DNA from: an uncultured Bacilli bacterium
Lineage (GTDB): Bacteria > Bacillota_I > Bacilli_A > RF39 > UBA660
DNA: 9,672 nt
Direction of reading: 5' to 3'
Assembly: GCA_934130105.1 (NCBI GenBank)
Contig: CAKOXL010000036.1
Location: 1-9,672 of the forward strand
A program made the translations under genes and the position numbers. The notes beneath the pieces were generated by a model. It was not told where the DNA came from. It searched no databases and was given only the letters and a program-made list of their open reading frames with translations. Positions 5,045 through 9,672 of this stretch are shown here, piece after piece. Numbering within the stretch: position 1 is the first letter of the stretch; each line of letters opens with the position of its first letter.

Positions 5045-5067
5045 ATCTTGAAAGGAGATAATTATGG
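5037..5067 (+). promoter_or_regulatory. Perfect hairpin holding the sigG start codon
   Basis: CATAATTATC (5038-5047) is the exact reverse complement of GATAATTATG (5057-5066), with a further T-G pair outside. The loop is TTGAAAGGA (5048-5056). The Shine-Dalgarno AAAGGAG lies in the loop and its edge, and the ATG (5064-5066) is fully paired. In mRNA that begins upstream this should hinder initiation; as DNA the dyad also covers the -10 box of the SigG-like promoter. Confidence 0.7.
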
Positions 5068-5840
5068 CACGTCACAAAGTAGAAATTAGTGGCGTGAATA
5101 CTGCGGATATTAAAGTTTTAACTAGTGAAGAAAATGATGAGTTATTTAGAAAATTAAAAGATGGTGATACTTTTGCCAGAGAAGATCTTATTAATGGTAA
5201 TTTAAAATTGGTTTTAAGTATTATTAAAAAGTTTAATCATCGTAATGAAAATCTTGATGATTTATTTCAGGTTGGTTGTATTGGTTTATGCAAGGCTATT
5301 GATAATTTTGATCTTAGTCATGGTGTTAAACTATCAACCTATGCTGTTCCTATGATTTTGGGTGAAGTTAAACGTTACTTAAGAGATAATAGTAGTTTAA
5401 GAATAAGTCGTTCTGTTAAAGATTTAGCATACAATACATTAAAAACAAAAGAAGAAATGATGAAAAAATTTGATCGAGAAGTTACAATGGAAGAGATTGC
5501 TAAAGAGCTTGGTGTTGACTATTTTGATGTAATAGCAGCACAAGATGCTATGAAAAGTCCAGTTAGTATTTTTGAACCTATTTATAGTGATGGCGGCGAT
5601 ACAATTTATTTATATGATCAAATAGAAGATAAAAGTCTAAAAGAAAAAGATATGGATGTTAATTTAGCAGTTTGTGATGCAATTGATGATTTAAATAAAA
5701 GAGAAAGATATATTATAGATCAAAGATATGTTGTTGGTAAAACACAGATGGAAATAGCTAATGAACTTGGTATTAGTCAAGCACAAATTTCTAGACTTGA
5801 AAAAAGTGCGATTAATACACTAAAGAAAGTATTAAAGTAA
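5064..5840 (+). CDS. sigG: Forespore RNA polymerase sigma factor SigG
   Basis: SigG directs late forespore transcription during endospore formation. The 258 residues nearly equal the 260 of the B. subtilis protein. The N-terminus MARHKVEISGVNTADIKVL matches the SigG-specific entry (SRNKVEICGVDT...). Region 2 runs through DDLFQVGCIGLCKAIDNFDL (65-84) and STYAVPMILGEVKRYLRD (91-108). Region 3 includes the conserved PVSIFEPIYSDGGD (166-179). Region 4 ends with the helix-turn-helix KTQMEIANELGISQAQISRL (226-245). Asn44 in LINGNLKLVL aligns with the SigG Asn45 that is known to set it apart from SigF in anti-sigma factor recognition. SigF and SigB are less likely because of the N-terminus and the EPIYSDGGD block. 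The start ATG follows AAAGGAG (5051-5057). Expression appears guarded by an upstream terminator, a forespore-type promoter and a start-codon hairpin. The next gene, ymxH/ylmC, is also a usual neighbour of sigG. Confidence 0.95.
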   Translation: MARHKVEISGVNTADIKVLTSEENDELFRKLKDGDTFAREDLINGNLKLVLSIIKKFNHRNENLDDLFQVGCIGLCKAIDNFDLSHGVKLSTYAVPMILGEVKRYLRDNSSLRISRSVKDLAYNTLKTKEEMMKKFDREVTMEEIAKELGVDYFDVIAAQDAMKSPVSIFEPIYSDGGDTIYLYDQIEDKSLKEKDMDVNLAVCDAIDDLNKRERYIIDQRYVVGKTQMEIANELGISQAQISRLEKSAINTLKKVLK

Positions 5841-5856
5841 ATTAAAAAGTAAGATT

Positions 5857-5881
5857 AAAGACATTATATATGTCTTTTTTT
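5857..5881 (+). terminator. Terminator after sigG
   Basis: AAAGACAT (5857-5864) pairs with ATGTCTTT (5870-5877) around TATAT, and the run of seven T ends at 5881. It is modest in strength (mostly A-T pairs), so partial read-through to the next gene is possible. Confidence 0.8.
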
Positions 5882-5904
5882 CATATAATTTTTTAGGTGG
5901 TAAT

Positions 5905-6138
5905 ATGAGATTATCAGATTTACAGAATAAAGATATCGTTAATGTTAATGATGGGAAAAATATTGGTAGTATTATAGATGTAAAAATAGATGAAAATAGT
6001 GGAAATATTGTTTCTTTTATTATTGAACCAAACAAGAATTTCTTTAAATTTTTTAATAGAGGTGCCGATACTGAAATAAATTGGCATAGTATTACTAAAA
6101 TAGGTGAAGACGTAATCTTAGTTAAAATTGGTTTATAG
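5905..6138 (+). CDS. ymxH: YlmC/YmxH family PRC-barrel protein
   Basis: This is a 77-residue one-domain protein of the PRC-barrel fold. Members occur in Firmicutes close to sporulation and cell-division genes, and the biochemical role is not established. MRLSDLQNKDIVNVNDGKNI then GSIIDVKIDENSGNIVSFII (about 21-40) show the family pattern of an RxSDLQxKDVVNVxDGKxLG entry followed by a D-x-x-I-D strand and a GxIxSFII strand. The end ITKIGEDVILVKI (65-77) is also typical. The start follows AGGTGG (5895-5900). It lies 64 bases after sigG, beyond a terminator; TATAAT at 5884-5889 might give it a promoter of its own, though no -35 box is clear. In B. subtilis ylmC lies soon after sigG, which supports the assignment. 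The ylmC/ymxH naming differs among annotations. Confidence 0.85.
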   Translation: MRLSDLQNKDIVNVNDGKNIGSIIDVKIDENSGNIVSFIIEPNKNFFKFFNRGADTEINWHSITKIGEDVILVKIGL

Positions 6139-6147
6139 ATTTAATTA

Positions 6148-6194
6148 GAATTATATTATTTATAGTTAGTCATAATTATGTTAAAATAATTATG
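6148..6194 (+). promoter_or_regulatory. Candidate promoter region with dyad before the U32 gene
   Basis: Two overlapping signals are seen. One is TG-T-TAAAAT (6179-6187), an extended -10 with no good -35. The other is GAATT (6148-6152), 18 bases, CATAATT (6171-6177), which has the same spacing and the same -10 as the SigG-like promoter of sigG, though its -35 is one base off consensus. The 9-bp dyad CATAATTAT (6171-6179)/ATAATTATG (6186-6194) overlaps both, with loop GTTAAA. Which one is used cannot be decided here. Confidence 0.4.
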
Positions 6195-6204
6195 GAGTGG
6201 TACT

Positions 6205-8451
6205 ATGAAAAAAGAACTTTTATCACCAGCAGGTGATTTTTTAACGTTAAAACAAGCTATTCACAATGGGTGTGATGCAGTATATTTAGGTGGGAAAAAG
6301 TTTGGAGCTAGAAAGTTTGCTTCTAATTTTGATGATATGGAAATGATTGATGCTATTAAATACTGTCATTTATATGGTGTTAAGATTTATGTTACTGTAA
6401 ATACGGTTATTTATGATAGTGAGGTTCAGTCATTTTTGGATTATGTTACATTTTTACATCAAAATGGAGTTGATGCCGTTATAATGCAAGATTTAGGAAT
6501 GATTTCGCTTGTTAGAAAGGTATTACCTGATCTTGATGTTCATGCATCTACTCAAATAAATACGCACAATTTGGAGCAAATTAAATTTTTGGAGAATTTA
6601 GGTGTTAAAAGAGTTGTTTTAGCTAGAGAACTAAGTTTAGATGAGATAAAAAAACTAGATACTAATTTAGAAATAGAAGTATTTATTCATGGTGCTTTAT
6701 GTGTATGTTATTCAGGAGAATGTTTATTTAGTAGTCTTCTTTTAAATAGGAGTGGTAATAGAGGTGAGTGTGCAGGAATTTGTAGGTTACCTTTTACATT
6801 ATTGGAAGACTCTAAGGAAGTTAAAACGGATGGTAAATATTTGCTTAGTACGAAAGAGTTAAATACTACTAGTCATATAAGAGAACTTTTAGATAGTAAT
6901 ATTACCTCTTTTAAGATAGAGGGAAGAATGAAAAGTTCAACTACTATTGGTTTTATTACTAAACTTTATCGTATGTTAATAGATCATTATGAAAAAAATG
7001 AAGAGGTAGTTCTTACTTTGCAGGAACAAGAAGAACTTATGCTTTTATTTAACCGTGGTTTTACGGATGGATATTTATTTAATAAAAGTGGAAGTAGTTT
7101 AATGAATATTTCATCACCTAATCATATAGGAATAGAAATTGGTAAAGTTATTGATGTTAATAAAAAAAGAATTAAAATAAAATTAGATAAAGATCTTAAT
7201 CAAGGTGATGGTATTAGATTTAAAGAAGAAAATGTTGGCATGATGGTAAATTTTATTTATGACAAAAATGATAAGTTTATAGCTAGGGCTTGTAAGTCAT
7301 CAATTATTGAACTTGATAATAAAATAGGCCTAACTAAGAAGTGCATAGTTTTAAAAACTATTGATAGTTTATTGATAAAACGGCTAGAAAACTATGAAGA
7401 AAAGAAGATTAAGATTTCTATGAAAGCTTGTGCACATCTTGGTGGTTCATTTAAACTTACTGTAACTGATGGTATAAACGTAGTTGAAGTTATGGATGAT
7501 ATTATTAGTAAAGCAGTTAAGGGTGGTACTAGTAGTGAAAGGATAAAAGAACAACTTGAGAAATTAGGAGATACACCATTTATATTGACTGATATTTCTT
7601 TAGATATTTCACCAGATATTTTTGTTCCTATATCTAAAATTAATGAACTTCGTAGAAAAGCTATTTCTGAACTTAAAGATATTAGAGAAAATAGTAGAAA
7701 AAAGGTAATTATTAAAAGAGAAGAGAAACTTGAAAAAAAGATTATTAATTGTAAACCTGAAATAGTTGCATTAGTTAGAAATGAAGATGAGCTATTAGCA
7801 TGTTTAGAGGAAAGTGTTGATTTAGTATATATTACTGATTATTTATTATATAAAAAATATAGTAATTTAGATAATGTTTATCTTACACTTCCTAGAGTAA
7901 TAAGTAGTTATAAAGATTATGAAAATAAGAAATTGCTTGTTAATGATATTGGTTCTATCTATAAATATGCAAATAATAATTATTTAACAGCTAATTATTA
8001 TTTAAATATTACCAATTCTTATTTAGTTAATTTATTTAGAAATCTTAATGTTAAAAATATATGTTTATCTGTTGAAGCTAAGAAAGAAGATGTATCTAGC
8101 ATAATATCAAAAGTTGGTAACTATGGTATTGAGGTACTAGTTTATGGTAGAGTTGAAGTTATGATTATGAAATACTGTCCGTTAAAGATGCTTATTAATA
8201 AAGATAATGATAAGTGTTGTGTATGTAGAAATGGTAAAACTTATCATTTAAAAGATCGTAATGGTGCAGTTTATCCTTTAATTCAAGAAAATGAATTAAC
8301 GCATATTTTTAATTATGATTGTGTAAATTTATTGGATGATTTGGATGATTTTAAGAAAATGGGACTTACTAGATATCGTTTAGATTTTTTTGATGAGAGT
8401 TATGAAGATGTTAAGAAATTACTTAGAAAAATTAAAAACGTTCTTCAATAA
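6205..8451 (+). CDS. U32-family protein, long form (RlhA-like RNA hydroxylase or collagenase-like peptidase)
   Basis: U32 proteins were named peptidases, but several are iron-sulfur RNA hydroxylases: RlhA acts on 23S rRNA C2501 and TrhP on tRNA U34. The 748 residues begin with the family signature KELLSPAGDFLTLKQAIHNG and CDAVYLGGKKFGARKFA (about 4-39). The core holds the Fe-S ligand candidates C166, C173, C189 and C193 in HGALCVCYSGEC and GNRGECAGICRLPFTL; the GxCxxxCRLPxTL form is that of RlhA rather than TrhP (CRW). Residues about 380-510 fit the DUF3656 middle domain. A C-terminal U32-like half has VYGRVEVMIMKYCPLK and a second cluster, C658, C671, C672 and C674, followed by LKDRNGAVYPL. 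The start at 6205 follows GGAGTGG (6194-6200). The domain order fits long Firmicute U32 proteins. The substrate is not shown by the sequence, so rlhA is not used as the symbol. Confidence 0.88.
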   Translation: MKKELLSPAGDFLTLKQAIHNGCDAVYLGGKKFGARKFASNFDDMEMIDAIKYCHLYGVKIYVTVNTVIYDSEVQSFLDYVTFLHQNGVDAVIMQDLGMISLVRKVLPDLDVHASTQINTHNLEQIKFLENLGVKRVVLARELSLDEIKKLDTNLEIEVFIHGALCVCYSGECLFSSLLLNRSGNRGECAGICRLPFTLLEDSKEVKTDGKYLLSTKELNTTSHIRELLDSNITSFKIEGRMKSSTTIGFITKLYRMLIDHYEKNEEVVLTLQEQEELMLLFNRGFTDGYLFNKSGSSLMNISSPNHIGIEIGKVIDVNKKRIKIKLDKDLNQGDGIRFKEENVGMMVNFIYDKNDKFIARACKSSIIELDNKIGLTKKCIVLKTIDSLLIKRLENYEEKKIKISMKACAHLGGSFKLTVTDGINVVEVMDDIISKAVKGGTSSERIKEQLEKLGDTPFILTDISLDISPDIFVPISKINELRRKAISELKDIRENSRKKVIIKREEKLEKKIINCKPEIVALVRNEDELLACLEESVDLVYITDYLLYKKYSNLDNVYLTLPRVISSYKDYENKKLLVNDIGSIYKYANNNYLTANYYLNITNSYLVNLFRNLNVKNICLSVEAKKEDVSSIISKVGNYGIEVLVYGRVEVMIMKYCPLKMLINKDNDKCCVCRNGKTYHLKDRNGAVYPLIQENELTHIFNYDCVNLLDDLDDFKKMGLTRYRLDFFDESYEDVKKLLRKIKNVLQ

Positions 8452-8463
8452 GTTGTTAATTTA

Positions 8464-8472
8464 TGTTAGAAT
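8464..8472 (+). promoter_or_regulatory. Possible extended -10 before the thioredoxin-fold gene
   Basis: TGTTAGAAT (TGn plus TAGAAT, 8467-8472) lies 24 bases before the ATG at 8496 and resembles the elements at 3474 and 6179. No acceptable -35 is present, and the gene may instead be co-transcribed from the U32 gene. Confidence 0.3.
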
Positions 8473-8495
8473 TAATATAAGGATTGGTGAATAAG

Positions 8496-9008
8496 ATGAA
8501 AGAAAAAAACAAGATATCAATTGGTAATTATTTTAAAGTTTTTGCGGTATCTTTGGTAGTAATATTTGTTTCTTTTTTACTTCGTAGTTGGTATATTAAT
8601 GATCGCAATTATGAATTAAATATTCCCGTTATAACTAAAACTTTATTAAGTGAAATTAATACAGAAGAAGTTTATAATTATGTTCATGAAAATGAAGATA
8701 CTATTTTATATTTGGGTGTAGCTAATGACATTGATTGTAGAAATTTTGAGAAAGAGTTTAATAAGGTTATTAAGGAAAGATATTTAGAGGATACTATTAC
8801 TTACTTAAATCTTACTAAAGAAGTAAATAGAAGTAAATTTATAGATGATTTTAATAATTTTTACAATATTAATTTATCTGGTTATCCTAGCATAGTAATT
8901 TTTAAAGATGGGGAGGTAAAGGCAACACTTGATATAGAATCTGATTTTGATATTAATAAAGTTATTCTCTTTTTAGATGAAAATAGTGTTGTTTCAAATA
9001 GTTTATGA
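8496..9008 (+). CDS. Membrane-anchored thioredoxin-fold protein with a single cysteine
   Basis: The 170-residue protein has a short basic N-terminus, one membrane helix at about 14-29 (FKVFAVSLVVIFVSFLL) and an outside domain from about 33. The domain looks thioredoxin-like: strand DTILYLGVANDIDC (68-81), helix FEKEFNKVI (84-92), strand ITYLNL, and the cis-Pro turn GYPSIVIFKDGEVKATLD with P131. The usual CxxC is reduced to one cysteine, C81, in D-I-D-C; the protein has no other Cys, so it cannot form an internal disulfide. It may be a monothiol or structural thioredoxin-fold protein. ATG 8496 is preferred with the site GGTGA (8486-8490). TTG 8484 and GTG 8487 are also in frame but crowd the AAGGA at 8479-8483. 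It lies 44 bases after the U32 gene, and its TGA overlaps the trmL ATG. Confidence 0.75.
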   Translation: MKEKNKISIGNYFKVFAVSLVVIFVSFLLRSWYINDRNYELNIPVITKTLLSEINTEEVYNYVHENEDTILYLGVANDIDCRNFEKEFNKVIKERYLEDTITYLNLTKEVNRSKFIDDFNNFYNINLSGYPSIVIFKDGEVKATLDIESDFDINKVILFLDENSVVSNSL

Positions 9009-9523
9009 TAAATATTGTTTTATTTGAACCTGAGATACCACAAAATACGGGTAATATTATGCGTACTTGTGTTGCAACAGGTAGTAAATTACATCTTATT
9101 AAGCCACTTGGTTTTGTACTTGATGATGCCCATTTGAAAAGAAGTGGCGTAAATTATATCGATAAACTTGAATATGAAGTTTATGAAAATTTTGATGATT
9201 TTAAAAATAAAAATCATGGTGACTTTTATTATTTTACTAGATATGGGCATAAGCCACATACTAGTTTTGATTATTCTGATTCTACTAGAAATATTTATTT
9301 GATTTTTGGTAAAGAATCTACTGGCATTCCTAAAGAAATTTTAAAAAATGATTTAAGTCATTGTATGAGGATACCAATGACAGCTAATGTTAGAGCATTA
9401 AATCTATCTAATTGTGTAGCCATTTGTACATACGAAGTGTTAAGACAACAAAATTATAATGATTTATTAAGAGATGAACCTTTAGATGATATGCATAAGG
9501 GTAGCGATTATCTTGAAAGATAA
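9005..9523 (+). CDS. trmL: tRNA (cytidine/uridine-34-2'-O)-methyltransferase TrmL
   Basis: TrmL (YibK, CspR in older Bacillus naming) is a SpoU/SPOUT-family enzyme that 2'-O-methylates the wobble base of tRNA-Leu with S-adenosylmethionine. At 172 residues it is the minimal SPOUT size. Motifs seen are NIVLFEPEIPQNTGNIMRTC (3-22; motif 1 with R20), FGKESTGIP (101-109; motif 2), and IPMTANVRALNLSNCVAICT (123-142; motif 3 with the SAM-knot Asn/Ser residues). The DEPLDDMHKGSDY tail is usual for the family. The ATG overlaps the previous stop as ATGA and has no strong Shine-Dalgarno, which indicates coupled translation with the thioredoxin-fold gene. A terminator follows. Confidence 0.95.
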   Translation: MINIVLFEPEIPQNTGNIMRTCVATGSKLHLIKPLGFVLDDAHLKRSGVNYIDKLEYEVYENFDDFKNKNHGDFYYFTRYGHKPHTSFDYSDSTRNIYLIFGKESTGIPKEILKNDLSHCMRIPMTANVRALNLSNCVAICTYEVLRQQNYNDLLRDEPLDDMHKGSDYLER

Positions 9524-9542
9524 GTTAATTTATAAAAAGATT

Positions 9543-9573
9543 GGGAAAAGTTTTTAGTAACTTTTCTTTTTTT
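9543..9573 (+). terminator. Terminator after trmL
   Basis: GAAAAGTT (9545-9552) pairs with AACTTTTC (9559-9566) around TTTAGT, with two more G-T pairs possible (9543-9544 with 9567-9568). Seven T follow. The remaining 99 bases to the window end are A/T-rich and show no gene or clear signal. Confidence 0.9.
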
Positions 9574-9672
9574 GTATATAAGGAAAGTGCGTTTGGATTG
9601 GTATTAAATAGAAACTTGCTAATAAAAATCAACAGTTTTTAATAACATTTTTAAATTTTTATTTTTAAATAT

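Noticed and set aside
5884..5889. TATAAT before ymxH as a promoter; also CATANNNT as a SigE/SigK -10
   Set aside because: There is no acceptable -35 for either form at the proper spacing, and the bases overlap the tail of the sigG terminator in a very AT-rich stretch.
5832..6035. 67-codon open frame on the minus strand across the sigG end and ymxH
   Set aside because: It is antisense to ymxH and the sigG terminator and its product is the usual shadow composition; there is no start signal.
8484..8495. TTG 8484 or GTG 8487 as start of the thioredoxin-fold gene
   Set aside because: The AAGGA at 8479-8483 would be 0-3 bases away, which is too close. ATG 8496 has GGTGA at a normal distance.
8999..9008. 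UGA reassigned to Trp (Mycoplasma-like code)
   Set aside because: TGA ends the thioredoxin-fold gene at the usual domain end with an ATGA overlap to trmL, and Trp positions in AsnRS are TGG.
9574..9672. Possible gene or riboswitch start at the window end
   Set aside because: Both strands have only very short frames and no ribosome site with a lasting frame; no paired structure beyond AT-rich chance.
1..9672. CRISPR array, insertion sequence or prophage genes
   Set aside because: No spaced repeats, transposase or phage-type proteins were seen; all genes fit a chromosomal core.

Overview
This window is strongly AT-rich bacterial DNA with the gene content and signals of a low-GC Firmicute. The markers are an Asn T-box riboswitch, clear Shine-Dalgarno sites, CCA-encoded tRNAs, a sporulation sigma factor of the SigG type and a YlmC/YmxH protein. 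TGA is a stop here (one gene ends ATGA-overlapped) and Trp is TGG, so the standard bacterial code applies and this is not a UGA-Trp Mycoplasma. My best guess is an uncultured spore-forming Bacilli/Erysipelotrichia-like or RF39-like gut lineage. That placement is inference. All genes lie on the + strand.

Layout. (1) 1-561: the C-terminal ATPase end of SMC. (2) 584-3023: a sigma-A promoter, an Asn-specific T-box (specifier AAC, UGGC bulge), a short leader ORF, a ProX/YbaK-type aminoacyl-tRNA deacylase-like gene, asnS and a terminator. (3) 3091-3430: a promoter, two near-identical tRNA-Asn(GTT) genes, tRNA-Glu(TTC) and a terminator. (4) 3474-4506: a membrane protein of the DUF5684 type with an Asn-rich linker and a C-terminal zinc ribbon. 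(5) 4531-4773: a promoter, tRNA-Ser(GCT) and a terminator. (6) 4788-5014: a 52-residue prepilin-like membrane protein, not covered by long-ORF calling, whose stop codon lies in the loop of its own terminator. (7) 5015-6138: a SigF/SigG-like promoter, a perfect hairpin over the start codon, sigG, a terminator and ymxH/ylmC. (8) 6148-9573: a long U32-family protein (RlhA-like), a membrane-anchored thioredoxin-fold protein with a single cysteine, trmL and a terminator.

How the parts work together. Region 2-3 is an asparagine-charging module. The riboswitch reads uncharged tRNA-Asn, controls AsnRS and an editing-like protein, and sits next to the genes for the tRNA it senses. Region 6-7 looks like a tightly insulated forespore switch. 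Transcription arriving from the pilin-like gene meets a terminator, and any read-through mRNA can fold a 10-bp hairpin holding the sigG AUG, whereas a transcript begun at the SigG-like promoter would lack the 5' arm. Region 8 carries two probable RNA-modification enzymes (U32 hydroxylase type and TrmL) around the thioredoxin-fold protein.

Most notable for follow-up: the sigG start-codon hairpin with its overlapping promoter, the T-box-controlled ProX-like gene in an Asn operon with an out-of-frame leader ORF, and C instead of the universal T/pseudouridine at position 55 in three of four tRNAs.
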